A stretch of 64,000 nucleotides of DNA from assembly GCF_024054555.1 (NCBI RefSeq), contig NZ_JAMXLY010000007.1, forward strand, positions 1 through 64,000. Direction: 5' to 3'. This DNA is from Segatella cerevisiae (GTDB lineage: Bacteria > Bacteroidota > Bacteroidia > Bacteroidales > Bacteroidaceae). The position numbers and the translations under genes are program-made. The notes below the pieces were generated by a model. The model was not told the origin of the DNA and did no database searches. It was given only the letters and a program-made list of their open reading frames with translations. Shown here piece after piece: positions 1 through 8,196 of the stretch (its first letter is position 1; the number at the start of each line of letters is the position of its first letter).

Positions 1-385
1 AATCGCAGTTGGTCAAGCTATGCTGATTTCGCTGGCAGGCAACTGATCCTGATATAAGTTTTACACATCGATTGTTCGTAAAAGTGTCTGTCTGTAGGAG
101 GATAAGTCAGTATCAAGGTCAGATCATCTCTGACTTTGACATCATGAAATTACGGTAGCAACGGCTATTTTTCAAGGTTAGCAGTGTCTGTCTTTTAACT
201 AGAGCGTTAAAAAACTTGCAGAAATTATCTGCAATACAAAAAAATCAGTAACTTTGTATTCGTCGATTATAGCAATTCTTGTTTGAGAAACTTTGATTTC
301 CAATACCTTAAAGTTGCAATACCTTTTGCAGGTCACAAATCATTGGATAACGATATTTGTCGAATTTACCTTAAATAATATAACC
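1..385. other. Left-edge intergenic stretch
   Basis: No convincing gene is seen here. Plus-strand frame 1 is open from base 1 to a TAA at 55-57 and could be the last 18 codons of a gene cut by the window edge, but 18 codons cannot be assigned. The rest holds an inverted repeat and a -7 box that serve the lipoprotein gene starting at 386. Confidence 0.5.
216..256 (+). promoter_or_regulatory. Promoter with operator-like inverted repeat
   Basis: TAACTTTG at 249-256 matches the Bacteroidetes -7 consensus TAnnTTTG. The place where a -33 TTTG should lie (about 225-228) is instead inside a perfect inverted repeat at 216-234, TTGCAGA / TCTGCAA with a 5-base spacer. A regulator binding there would sit on the -33 region. 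That the repeat is an operator is inference. Confidence 0.5.
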
Positions 386-796
386 ATGAAAAGTGTAAAA
401 TTAGTATTGTGTGTTTTGATTGTTTTGCTGGCCGCTTGTAGCAGCGATAACGAAGATGAGAAAATGGAAGTGCGTAGCAGTTCTTTGGCAGTTAGGAACA
501 TTTGGGGAACTTGGATCGCTGACTCTTTGAGGTTTACGGAGGATAGCGAAAAATCGGAATGGTCGACTTGGATAAATACTGAACCCGATACCATCGTATT
601 CTCGCTGGACCGTGCCTATTTCGGATTTACGGATAAGGATGAAGTCTCCGGCACTTACAACTATTCAGGAAATAATGAACAAATACGGTTTGATCAACTG
701 GGGCTCACATGGAAAATCAGGTCAGACGGAAGATTATTCCTGCAATTTGATTCTCCTAAAGAAATTGACCAATACCTTTATCGGAAAATAGAATAG
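386..796 (+). CDS. Small lipoprotein, lipocalin-like
   Basis: The 136-residue product starts with a lipoprotein signal (MKSVKLVLCV, hydrophobic stretch, lipobox LAAC with Cys18) followed by an acidic Ser/Asp/Glu linker. The rest is rich in Trp and Tyr and alternates beta-strand-like segments (GTWIADSLRF near the start, GLTWKI and QYLYRKIE at the end). This resembles the small lipocalin-like lipoproteins common in Bacteroidales, but I do not recognise a named family. The ATG at 386 is chosen because it puts the signal peptide first; an upstream in-frame start at 293 would add 31 residues without signal character. It is monocistronic, with its own promoter at 249-256 and the next gene on the other strand. 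Confidence 0.75.
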   Translation: MKSVKLVLCVLIVLLAACSSDNEDEKMEVRSSSLAVRNIWGTWIADSLRFTEDSEKSEWSTWINTEPDTIVFSLDRAYFGFTDKDEVSGTYNYSGNNEQIRFDQLGLTWKIRSDGRLFLQFDSPKEIDQYLYRKIE

Positions 797-898
797 CACC
801 TCACTCTCTGAAGTGCTGTATGTCCTGGATTTCCAAACTTCTGTTTCCCGTGAAGTTCTTCTGCTTGTCAGGTATTTTAGAACTCAGTCACTTATGCC

Positions 899-2200
899 CT
901 ATGCCTGTTGGTTACTGTGGCGCTTCTTCCTGTAGATAATATGTTCCATGATAAGTACAGCGACAATACCGATCACGAACCCATTTGCCAATAGAGGTCG
1001 GAGTATTGGCGGGATGGCAGCGGTAAGTTGGGCTGGCATGAAGACGGCAACCATGGCAATCATCAAGGGGACTGATATGATCATGCAACTATCGAAATCC
1101 ATAGCAGCCTTTTTCTGACTCATCAATTGGAAAGCCGAGGCGAGTTGTGTCATCATCAGGTAGAGGAGGACCATTCCCATGATCGGCTTCGGAATCAACG
1201 TCAGAAATTCGATGGCACTGGGAAAGAATGCGCAGAGGATCAAGGCTATCCCGGTAGGAAGTAAAGTATATCGGGAAGCACAACCGGTACTCATGATCAC
1301 TCCGGGACTCAGCGAATAATCCACTGGTCCGACAACTCCTAAAGCTCCTGAAAGGGCATTCAGCAATCCAGTAAATCTCAATCCTTTCTTGCTCCTTGCC
1401 TCCAGATTTTTCTCATTGATGGTCGCTCCTACAGCTTGGATAGATCCTATCTCATTGATGAAAAGGGCGATATAACAGAACAAGAAAGACAGGATGATAC
1501 CGGGATTCAATTGGAACTTACTGATGAACAGTGACTGTCCGGATACGGAGTTGATGCTGGGCAGTGTAGGCGCTATCCCCAGAACGATGTCGTAGCAAAT
1601 TGAGCCGATCAGGATCCCCCATAGGACCACGGTGGATTTCCATATCCCTCTCAAGAATTTGTTGGCAATGAGCAATGCCAAAACCAGAATCGGTGTGAAA
1701 GCCAAGGGAAAAAGATTGCCTTTGCTGCCGTCGAAAATGAGTTGCAGAATACTCGGCATGATCGTCACGGCGATCAAAGCCAGGATGACGATAATTACCC
1801 TGCTTGTAAACAATTTCTGAAGATAGAACATCAGTTTGGTGTAGGACAACAAGAATATCAGGACACTTCCTACGATCATTGCCGTTTGTATTTCTGAGGC
1901 ATCAGAGGTCTGAGACGTGATCAGTCCTATAAGCAGCACTGTTGCAGGACCTAAGACCAAAGGCAGTTTGTGTCCGAACAGAATTTGCAGGATGAATCCT
2001 ATTCCTGCCACAGCAAACAGTTTTTGATTGTAAAGGATCACTTCTGCCGGACTTAAGTTCTCTATGCCACCGACTACCACACTGGTAATAATGATGTTTG
2101 GAATGGCAATCAAAAACCATTGCAGACCGTACAATATCAGCGGAAGCAAAGGCGGCTTATCATCATTCTGGTACTTGAGACCAGACAACTTAAAACTCAT
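899..2200 (-). CDS. NCS2 family xanthine/uracil-type permease
   Basis: Inner-membrane nucleobase transporter of the NCS2 family, expected to import uracil, xanthine or a related purine or pyrimidine by cation symport. The 433-residue protein is almost wholly hydrophobic, with 12-14 likely membrane segments, and carries family signatures: GPATVLL in the third segment region, a conserved Glu-containing NEIGSIQAVGA loop near mid-protein, and GPVDYSLSPGVI after it. The C-terminus is short and basic (YRKKRHSNQQA), as expected for a cytoplasmic tail. The substrate cannot be chosen from sequence alone and no purine or pyrimidine gene is adjacent. It is transcribed alone from the minus strand; no clear -7 box lies just upstream. 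Confidence 0.88.
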   Translation of the reverse strand: MSFKLSGLKYQNDDKPPLLPLILYGLQWFLIAIPNIIITSVVVGGIENLSPAEVILYNQKLFAVAGIGFILQILFGHKLPLVLGPATVLLIGLITSQTSDASEIQTAMIVGSVLIFLLSYTKLMFYLQKLFTSRVIIVILALIAVTIMPSILQLIFDGSKGNLFPLAFTPILVLALLIANKFLRGIWKSTVVLWGILIGSICYDIVLGIAPTLPSINSVSGQSLFISKFQLNPGIILSFLFCYIALFINEIGSIQAVGATINEKNLEARSKKGLRFTGLLNALSGALGVVGPVDYSLSPGVIMSTGCASRYTLLPTGIALILCAFFPSAIEFLTLIPKPIMGMVLLYLMMTQLASAFQLMSQKKAAMDFDSCMIISVPLMIAMVAVFMPAQLTAAIPPILRPLLANGFVIGIVAVLIMEHIIYRKKRHSNQQA

Positions 2201-2653
2201 AACAATATATAATTAAACGTATGACGAATCCGTTGTTTATAACGCTTGACGTGGTTATAAAATTATTATTGAATCGGTTTTCGAGACAATTTCTTGTGGA
2301 ATTATATAATTTTAACATTTGGCATCTACTCTCCTTTTAAAAATGGAGTATGACGAAATGCCTCTATACTGAATCACCGGTCGTTCAGGATAAGAGAAGT
2401 TGATGAAGGAAGTGGATGTATTCTGTCTTGTAATGAACCTTTTGCCCGAAACTTACTAAGTTAGATTAGGGTATATTCATCTTTCATTTCCCCCGAAGAC
2501 TTTCGATTTTCTGTCAGGCTTTAGGACTTGTCCACACAGGTCTCTGTCTCTTGTGGTGAATGCGAACCTAGGATATTCTTGCCTTCACAAAAGGGCAAAA
2601 ATAAAGCCTTGAATGCAACCATGATGATTGCCTATCAAGACTTATAAATATTG
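2201..2653. other. Intergenic region, no gene seen
   Basis: The 453 bases between the permease start and tRNA-Pro hold no open frame with coding character. A short hairpin (CTCC...GGAG around 2330-2347) is the only structure noticed. No purine-riboswitch core was recognised upstream of the permease. Confidence 0.5.
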
Positions 2654-2726
2654 TCGGGATGACCAGACTTGAACTGGCGACCTCGCGCCCCCCAGACGTG
2701 TGCGCTACCAACTGCGCTACATCCCG
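2654..2726 (-). tRNA. tRNA-Pro(GGG)
   Basis: 73-base cloverleaf read on the minus strand. The acceptor stem CGGGATG pairs with CATCCCG, the D-arm stem is GCGC/GCGC, and the T-arm contains TTCAAGT. The anticodon loop CTGGGGG gives anticodon GGG. The CCA end is not encoded. One A-C mismatch in the anticodon stem is apparent by eye. It lies 41 bases downstream of tRNA-Lys on the same strand and is probably co-transcribed with it. Confidence 0.92.
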
Positions 2727-2767
2727 AAACCTTTAAAGTAGCGCTCTTAGAGCAGCTTTATCAACTG

Positions 2768-2840
2768 TGATCCGCATGGGGTTCGAACCCATGACCCCAA
2801 CATTAAAAGTGTTGTGCTCTACCAACTGAGCTAGCGGATC
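2768..2840 (-). tRNA. tRNA-Lys(TTT)
   Basis: 73-base cloverleaf on the minus strand. Acceptor stem GATCCGC/GCGGATC, D stem GCTC/GAGC, anticodon loop CTTTTAA with anticodon TTT, and T-arm GGGTTCGAACCC. No encoded CCA. It is the first gene of a two-tRNA transcript driven by the promoter at 2875-2906. Confidence 0.96.
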
Positions 2841-2874
2841 TCTACGAATTAATGCTCATTAACGAAAGCGAGTG

Positions 2875-2906
2875 CAAAGGTACAATGTTTTTTTTAAAAT
2901 GCCAAA
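2875..2906 (-). promoter_or_regulatory. Promoter of the tRNA-Lys/tRNA-Pro unit
   Basis: On the minus strand TTTG (2903-2906), a 20-base spacer and TACCTTTG (2875-2882) match the Bacteroidetes -33/-7 consensus exactly. The predicted start is about 30 bases upstream of mature tRNA-Lys. Confidence 0.85.
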
Positions 2907-3026
2907 AATATTCTGAATTTTTTTATACCTTCTCCCCTTTCAGTCTTGGAAATTCTGTTCAGAGAAAGTGGCACTACAAATCCCTCTTTCCCCTTCCAGA
3001 AACGGTGTGACACACTTTCACCGGAC

Positions 3027-4190
3027 CTAGTCTGTCGTCAGATGATCTTTGGGAGGCACTTCCACTCTTTCTTCTTTCGGTGGAACTATCGGTACATGCT
3101 CTTTCCTGTTGAGATCGATATCTGTGCGGTCTTTGGTCACATAACGCTGCCAATAAGCGATGAGTATCGTCGTGAGCGGCAGGGCAATGATCAGACCGAT
3201 GAAACCGAGGAGTTCTCCCCAGACAGAAAGGCTCAACAACAGGATGGCAGGGTTGAGGCCCATGGCTTTCCCCATCACCTTAGGTGTGACTACCATATCT
3301 GAAATGACCTGAGCGACAGCGAATACGATAAGTGCTTCACCGAAGATGAGAAAATAACTCTGTCCGGTATCTGCCGCTTTCAGCATGGCGAGGAAGGCTG
3401 TAGGGATAAGGGCAAAGGCGTGCATATAAGGAATAAGGTCAAGAAGTCCGATGAGGATTCCCATACCTATTGCCATCGGGAATCCGATGATCGTGAATCC
3501 GATGCAGAACATGATGGCCATGATGAAGGCAACCAGTCCTTGACCTCTGACATAATGGTCTAATTCTATGGCCACATCACTCGCCAGTTCATGCCAGAAA
3601 GGCCGGTTCTTTTTCGGGAAGATCTTGATCCATGAACTTGTAAGGTATTCGTAATCGAGAAGGATGAAAAAGAGATAGACCAACGAGAACAAAGCCGCGA
3701 TAATGCTGAAAACAATATTGGCAGTCTGACCGAGAATGGTGAACAGTTTGGGCATGACCACTTTTACCCCGTCAGAGAAGTCTTTGCTCTTGAAAATGCG
3801 TTCCAGCATACTTTGGTTGTTGATGAACCAGTTTTTGATGCCTGCGGTCAGGTTATTGGTATGAGTGGAACTGTTCAGCCATTTACTCAAGATATCGCCT
3901 AATTTTCCGAATTGCTCGATCATCGGCGGTACGATGGCATACACGAGTCCTGCAACAACGGCAATAACGAGGATGAGGGTGATGACAATCGCCAGCACCC
4001 GTACGTGCACATGGAGTTTATATTGGACGAAGTGGACAATGGGGTAGAGGAGATAGGCTAAGACCCAGGCTATGAAGAAAGGGATTAACACCGTCTTCAG
4101 ATAATTCGTGAAATAGAGGACAGCCAGTATGATTAAGACGATCCCTGCCCAGCGAATGAATTTGTCAAAAGTAATCTTTTGTTGTGGCAT
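3027..4190 (-). CDS. AI-2E family transporter (PerM/YhhT-like)
   Basis: Polytopic inner-membrane protein of the AI-2E family (formerly UPF0118), whose members export small molecules or act as Na+/H+ antiporters; the substrate here is unknown. The 387-residue protein has two close N-terminal membrane segments, a soluble stretch rich in Phe, Lys and Asn in the middle, and a cluster of segments toward the C-terminus with the family-typical GLLDLIPY and VTPKVMGKAMGLNPAILLL-like region. It ends in a charged tail (EERVEVPPKDHLTTD). The start at 4190 (MPQQKITFDKF) is preferred; a longer frame to 4319 would run back into tdk. It follows tdk by 56 bases on the same strand and is probably co-transcribed. 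Although named after AI-2, nothing links it to luxS at 48.6 kb. Confidence 0.85.
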   Translation of the reverse strand: MPQQKITFDKFIRWAGIVLIILAVLYFTNYLKTVLIPFFIAWVLAYLLYPIVHFVQYKLHVHVRVLAIVITLILVIAVVAGLVYAIVPPMIEQFGKLGDILSKWLNSSTHTNNLTAGIKNWFINNQSMLERIFKSKDFSDGVKVVMPKLFTILGQTANIVFSIIAALFSLVYLFFILLDYEYLTSSWIKIFPKKNRPFWHELASDVAIELDHYVRGQGLVAFIMAIMFCIGFTIIGFPMAIGMGILIGLLDLIPYMHAFALIPTAFLAMLKAADTGQSYFLIFGEALIVFAVAQVISDMVVTPKVMGKAMGLNPAILLLSLSVWGELLGFIGLIIALPLTTILIAYWQRYVTKDRTDIDLNRKEHVPIVPPKEERVEVPPKDHLTTD

Positions 4191-4246
4191 ATCATATTTT
4201 ATTATGTTTCCGGTTTTATATGTAATCTCTTTGACGAGACAAATTG

Positions 4247-4867
4247 CTAAAGTTTTCCTGTTAGATCGTTCTCTGAATCTTTCCGGCACTGTTCTTCCTC
4301 CAGTACCTTGCGATAACATTCACGGCATAAAGGTTCATACTCTTCCCTTTCACCTAAGAGTACGCGTTTGTCATTGTGCACAAGGCGGTGGCTGACGTAT
4401 GCCAATGCCCCACAACGTACACAAATGGCATGTACTTTCGTCACTTCATCAGCAATGGCACAGAGTCCGGGAATAGGTCCGAAAGGCCTGCCTTTGTAAT
4501 CCATGTCCAGTCCTGCCACAATGACACGGACTCCATGGTATGCCAGTTGGTTGCAAACGGTTATCAGGCCTTCATCGAAAAATTGAGCTTCATCTATGCC
4601 GACCACTTGTAAGTCGGAAGAGAGGAGCAGGATGCTGGCTGAAGTGTCGACAGGGGTAGAAATAATGGAGTTGTGGTCATGGCTCACGACATCGTGATCA
4701 GAGTAGCGTGTATCCATAGAGGGTTTGAAAATGCCAACCTTCTGTCTCGCGAATTTTGCTCTTTTCATCCGTCGGATCAGTTCTTCGGTCTTCCCCGAGA
4801 ACATAGAACCACACACCACTTCTATTCTGCCAGGATGGCGTGTCTCCCCTGCTAAATTTTCAACCAT
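4247..4867 (-). CDS. tdk: Thymidine kinase
   Basis: Phosphorylates thymidine to dTMP with ATP in the pyrimidine salvage pathway (cytoplasm, type II homotetrameric kinase). The 206-residue sequence shows the P-loop GSMFSGKT near residue 21, the DEAQFFD Walker B/substrate loop, the [13 protein letters not shown] lasso region, and zinc-site cysteines in ICVRCGALA and CRECYR. The length is normal for bacterial type II enzymes. The start at 4867 has a near-perfect promoter whose -7 box ends only 9 bases upstream, so the mRNA may have almost no 5' leader. Divergent from rsmI, upstream of the AI-2E transporter. Confidence 0.96.
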   Translation of the reverse strand: MVENLAGETRHPGRIEVVCGSMFSGKTEELIRRMKRAKFARQKVGIFKPSMDTRYSDHDVVSHDHNSIISTPVDTSASILLLSSDLQVVGIDEAQFFDEGLITVCNQLAYHGVRVIVAGLDMDYKGRPFGPIPGLCAIADEVTKVHAICVRCGALAYVSHRLVHNDKRVLLGEREEYEPLCRECYRKVLEEEQCRKDSENDLTGKL

Positions 4868-4875
4868 GATGATTG

Positions 4876-4906
4876 CAAAGATAATGCTATTTAGAGAAAT
4901 TGCAAA
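4876..4906 (-). promoter_or_regulatory. tdk promoter, near-zero leader
   Basis: Minus-strand TTTG (4903-4906), 19-base spacer, TATCTTTG (4876-4883). With transcription expected 5-7 bases after the -7 box, the start point falls at about 4869-4871, next to the ATG at 4867. Confidence 0.75.
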
Positions 4907-5092
4907 AAAAATCTGTCCTTATTATCTCGTCTGAAAGTATTCTGACTTCATGGAGATACCTCTCTTTATTTATAGAACTTGGGACAATCTTGTTTTTAGA
5001 AAGATTTTTTATTTTTATATCGCTTTTTTTAGATAGAAATAATATGAATTGTTATGAAACTTTCTAAAAATTGTGAAGAAATGGTACCTTTT

Positions 5093-5124
5093 TTTGTTTT
5101 GTATCGATTTAATTCCTATTTTTG
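5093..5124 (+). promoter_or_regulatory. rsmI promoter, near-zero leader
   Basis: TTTG at 5093-5096, exactly 20 bases, then TATTTTTG at 5117-5124. The expected start point (about 5130) is at or within 3 bases of the rsmI start codon at 5133. Confidence 0.75.
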
Positions 5125-5132
5125 CATGAGTG

Positions 5133-5903
5133 ATGGGTATATTATATATTGTCCCTACTCCGGTGGGTAATTTGGAAGATATGACATTTCGTGCTGTTCG
5201 TATTCTTAAAGAGGCGGATGTTGTATTAGCTGAAGATACACGAACCTCGAGTGTCTTATTGAAGCATTATGGTATCAAGAATCAATTAATAGCTCATCAT
5301 AAGTTCAATGAGCATGGGACGACTGCAAGTATCATTGACCGCTTGAAAGCCGGAGAAACCATAGCACAGATCAGTGACGCCGGAACTCCCGGTATTAGCG
5401 ATCCCGGTTTTTTCCTGGCACGTGAAGCAATAAAAGCGGGTATTACGGTACAGACACTGCCCGGGGCAACCGCTTGCATACCGGCACTCGTTTCTTCCGG
5501 GTTACCTTGTGACCGATTTTGTTTTGAAGGCTTTCTGCCTCAGAAAAAAGGTCGTCAGAGTCGGTTGGAAACTTTGAAGAACGAAACGAGGACAATGGTT
5601 TTTTATGAATCGCCTTATCGTGTGTTGAAGACGCTGCAACAATTTGGAGAGATTTTCGGACTTGACAGACAAGCAAGTATCAGCCGCGAGATATCCAAAG
5701 TGTTTGAAGAAACGATAAGAGGGGCATTAAAGGATTTGATACTGCACTTTTCCGAAACTGAACCGCGGGGCGAATTTGTCCTTGTCGTTTCTGGAAAAGA
5801 TCCTTCTCTAGTCAAGGAGGAACTGAAAAAAGAAGAGCGGGAAGAGAAGATGAAAAACCGGGAACTGAAGAAATTGAAGGCGGAAATATCTGAAGAAAAC
5901 TGA
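5133..5903 (+). CDS. rsmI: 16S rRNA 2'-O-ribose C1402 methyltransferase
   Basis: Methylates the ribose of C1402 in 16S rRNA, helping decoding fidelity. The 256-residue protein opens with the family signature LYIVPTPVGNLEDMTFRA, followed by LAEDTRTS, SDAGTPGISDPG (AdoMet-binding loop), GLPCDRFCFEGFLP and FYESPYR, all in the expected order. The last 40 residues are a highly charged Lys/Glu tail (EELKKEEREEKMKNRELKK), an extension often seen in Bacteroidetes copies. The ATG at 5133 is chosen over the GTG at 5130 because homologues begin MGxLY. A promoter ends 8 bases upstream, so the message may be leaderless. Divergent from tdk. Confidence 0.95.
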   Translation: MGILYIVPTPVGNLEDMTFRAVRILKEADVVLAEDTRTSSVLLKHYGIKNQLIAHHKFNEHGTTASIIDRLKAGETIAQISDAGTPGISDPGFFLAREAIKAGITVQTLPGATACIPALVSSGLPCDRFCFEGFLPQKKGRQSRLETLKNETRTMVFYESPYRVLKTLQQFGEIFGLDRQASISREISKVFEETIRGALKDLILHFSETEPRGEFVLVVSGKDPSLVKEELKKEEREEKMKNRELKKLKAEISEEN

Positions 5904-6051
5904 CGCCAGTCTCAGAATCTTAATCAAGTGCCTTGTAAGAGAGTTGTTTAAAATCATTTATAAAAGAAGAATATCATTTTTAATAGAACACTCAGAACGT
6001 AATCAGTATTGATAATAAATAACGGAATGAGGACTTAAAATAAATTTAACG

Positions 6052-6921
6052 ATGAGAAAATTTATGTTAGTAGCTTGTCTTACTACTGCTGTATTGTTAA
6101 CGGGATGTAAGCAAGAGAAAAAGAAGGTTCCTAATTTAAATAAGGTGGAACAAAATGATTCTTTGAATAAGACCATTGCTCAGAAAAACAATGAGATCAA
6201 CGATATGATGAGTACTCTGAATCTAATCGATGACGGGTTTCAGCAGATCAATGATGCAGAGGATCGGGTGAATTTGGAAAAAGCTGGTGAAGGAGCTGAC
6301 AAGTCTCAGCAACTCAAGGAGAATATACAATTTATTGCTCATCGGATGAGGCAGAACCGTGCCCTTATCACTAAATTGCAAAATCAGTTGGCTAACAGTT
6401 CTTTCAAGAATGAACGCCTGAGAGCTACCATGAGCAAAACTGTCCGCAATCTGATGAAACAGTTGAATGAGAAGGATCAGCAATTGCAGCAACTGCGCGT
6501 GGAACTGGATGCCAAGGATATTCATATCTCTGCATTGGATGAGACCATCAATAATCTGAATACGAATGTCAGTGACTTGCAGACCAAGAATACGCAGAGT
6601 ACTGAGACGATCTCAGCACAAGACAAACAATTGAACACGGCTTGGTTCGTATTCGGTACGAAAAAGGAATTGAAGGAACAGCATATCATCGAAAGCGGTA
6701 AGGTGCTGCAGGCTAATTTCAACAAGAACTATTTCACGAAAGTTGATATCCGGAACAATCGGGAAATCAAACTCTATTCCAAGAGCGCGAAAATACTGAC
6801 CATCCATCCTTCAGGGAGTTATACGCTGGCTAAAGATGCCAACAAGCAATATGTCTTGAAGATAACGAACCCCCAGATTTTCTGGAGTACTAGTAAATAT
6901 CTGGTTATTCTTGTAAAATAA
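6052..6921 (+). CDS. Coiled-coil lipoprotein
   Basis: Predicted lipoprotein of 289 residues: signal MRKFMLVACLTTAVLLTGC with lipobox LTGC (Cys19), then a basic stretch. Residues of roughly 30-205 are long amphipathic helix rich in Gln, Asn, Leu and Lys (segments such as LMKQLNEKDQQLQQLRVEL), a classic coiled coil. The last 80 residues change character into a small beta-type domain (AWFVFGTKKELKEQHII ... SGSYTLAKD ... NPQIFWSTSKYLVILVK) conserved in Bacteroidetes proteins of this architecture. Function unknown; a periplasmic or outer-membrane-attached structural role is a guess from the architecture. It follows rsmI by 148 bases and ends at a strong terminator. Confidence 0.8.
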   Translation: MRKFMLVACLTTAVLLTGCKQEKKKVPNLNKVEQNDSLNKTIAQKNNEINDMMSTLNLIDDGFQQINDAEDRVNLEKAGEGADKSQQLKENIQFIAHRMRQNRALITKLQNQLANSSFKNERLRATMSKTVRNLMKQLNEKDQQLQQLRVELDAKDIHISALDETINNLNTNVSDLQTKNTQSTETISAQDKQLNTAWFVFGTKKELKEQHIIESGKVLQANFNKNYFTKVDIRNNREIKLYSKSAKILTIHPSGSYTLAKDANKQYVLKITNPQIFWSTSKYLVILVK

Positions 6922-6940
6922 CTTTTGAGATGATTAATGA

Positions 6941-6970
6941 AAGGGGTTTCCTCTAGGGGAAACCTTTTTT
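6941..6970 (+). terminator. Rho-independent terminator
   Basis: Stem GGTTTCC / GGAAACC (6945-6951 with 6958-6964), extended by flanking AAGG/CCTT, loop about 6 bases, followed by TTTTTTCGTTTTT. It closes the coiled-coil lipoprotein gene. Confidence 0.85.
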
Positions 6971-7107
6971 CGTTTTTATGGGGTTTGACTTTTCTTGAAT
7001 GTGTCCGGATGGATTTGCCGCTACCGGTACGCCACTGCTGATAGGCGGTGTGGCTTTTCGTGTGTTTGAGGCAGACAACGGTCTGCTCTTGTTGTGGCGG
7101 TCCTGAC

Positions 7108-7593
7108 TTATCGGCGTTCCCGGAAGAAGTCTTGCAGAAGTTGTCGACATTCGTTTTCCAAGATACCGGTGGTCACCGTTGTCTTCGGATGCAGGACCAA
7201 TGGCGCGTATTTCCGGTAACCCCGTTTCTCGTCGGTAGCTCCGAATACCAGACGCGGAATTTGTGCCCATCCAATGGCGGTAGCGCACATGGCACAAGGT
7301 TCGATGGTGACATAAAGCGTGCAGTCGGTCAGATATTTCCCATTCAGGGTGTCGGCAGCAGCTGTTATCGCCTGCATCTCGGCATGGGCTGTCACGTCAT
7401 GGAGCGTTTCCGTGAGGTTATGTGCCCGACTGATGATGCGGTTGTGGCATACAATGACAGCGCCAATCGGAATCTCACCTTTCGCTGCAGCCTCGTGGGC
7501 TTCGAGAAGGGCCTTTCGCATGTACATCTCGTCTGTGTTATGCTGCTCATCTGCCTTGTGCTCGTCTTTATTGAACTGATCTTCTGAACTCAT
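7108..7593 (-). CDS. tadA: tRNA-specific adenosine deaminase
   Basis: Deaminates A34 to inosine in tRNA-Arg(ACG). The 161-residue protein has the cytidine/deoxycytidylate deaminase zinc signature: HAE at 70-72 (zinc His and proton-shuttle Glu) and PCAMC at 99-103 (two zinc cysteines), plus GEIPIGAVIV before and GATDEKRGYRKYAPL after, as in TadA. The start at 7593 (MSSEDQ) is preferred to a frame extension to 7641. A polar acidic N-terminal stretch of about 22 residues precedes the domain. Divergent from yraN with closely spaced promoters between them. Confidence 0.93.
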   Translation of the reverse strand: MSSEDQFNKDEHKADEQHNTDEMYMRKALLEAHEAAAKGEIPIGAVIVCHNRIISRAHNLTETLHDVTAHAEMQAITAAADTLNGKYLTDCTLYVTIEPCAMCATAIGWAQIPRLVFGATDEKRGYRKYAPLVLHPKTTVTTGILENECRQLLQDFFRERR

Positions 7594-7704
7594 GACTTCA
7601 AGTTTTATGGTTTGATGGAATTCTATGTGGAGTCCGATCAAACTGCTTTGTCTGATGTGGATTTTTGATCTGCTTCCTGATAGAACCTTTTCTCATTATT
7701 ATTG

Positions 7705-7735
7705 CAAATTTAATTATTTTTGCTTGACAATCAAG
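7705..7735 (-). promoter_or_regulatory. tadA promoter
   Basis: Minus-strand TAAATTTG (7705-7712) fits TAnnTTTG; CTTG (7732-7735) 19 bases upstream is a 3/4 match to the -33 element. It overlaps the -33 region of the yraN promoter on the other strand. Confidence 0.6.
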
Positions 7736-7754
7736 GATAAAATTCTTATTTTTG
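7723..7754 (+). promoter_or_regulatory. yraN-birA promoter
   Basis: CTTG (7723-7726), 20-base spacer, TATTTTTG (7747-7754). The yraN ATG follows 30 bases after the -7 box. Confidence 0.65.
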
Positions 7755-7784
7755 CACCAGATTCTGCCTAAGATCCAAAACTGA

Positions 7785-8192
7785 ATGTCAGAGCATAATG
7801 AAAGAGGTATATGGGGTGAGGAACTAGCTTCGGCTTTCCTCCGGGATAAAGGTTACACCATTCTTGACCGGGACTGGCATCAGGGAAAGCGTGATCTGGA
7901 TATCGTTGCCATGGCTGAAGATGGTGAGACGCTTGTCTTTGTGGAGGTCAAGACACGCCGGAATGCCGATTATCTGTTGCCTGAGGAGGCTGTCGATGAC
8001 CGGAAGATCCGCAATCTTGCCTATGCCGCCAATTCGTATCTCCAGAACACGAAAGTGCTTTTCCGCTATATCCGCTTTGACATCATTTCCATTATAAGCC
8101 AAGGCGCCGATGGCATTAAGATCGATCATATAGAAGATGCCTTCAATCCTTTGCTGACTTTGGGCAGACGCAACAGAACAAGACATTTCTGA
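7785..8192 (+). CDS. YraN family (UPF0102) endonuclease-like protein
   Basis: 135-residue member of UPF0102, a small family with a restriction-endonuclease-like fold. It shows the expected E...D...EVK arrangement: GEELASAFLRDKGY, then KRDLDIVAM and FVEVKTRRN, where Asp, Glu and Lys form the predicted metal site. The biological role is not settled in general. It is followed after 4 bases by birA, a probable two-gene operon driven from 7723-7754. Length is normal for the family. Confidence 0.87.
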   Translation: MSEHNERGIWGEELASAFLRDKGYTILDRDWHQGKRDLDIVAMAEDGETLVFVEVKTRRNADYLLPEEAVDDRKIRNLAYAANSYLQNTKVLFRYIRFDIISIISQGADGIKIDHIEDAFNPLLTLGRRNRTRHF

Positions 8193-8196
8193 TGAA

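Noticed and set aside
1-57. Possible 3' end of a gene entering from the left edge (plus frame 1, TAA at 55-57)
   Set aside because: Eighteen codons (beginning NRSWSSYADFAGR) are too few to show homology or coding bias, and another frame is almost as open.
2201-2330. Purine-type riboswitch upstream of the nucleobase permease
   Set aside because: The conserved three-way-junction core was not found on the minus strand, only AT-rich sequence with short incidental repeats.
4247-4319. A start for the AI-2E transporter at 4319 inside tdk
   Set aside because: The extra 43 residues are the out-of-frame reading of the tdk 3' end; the protein signature begins at MPQQKITFDKF (4190).
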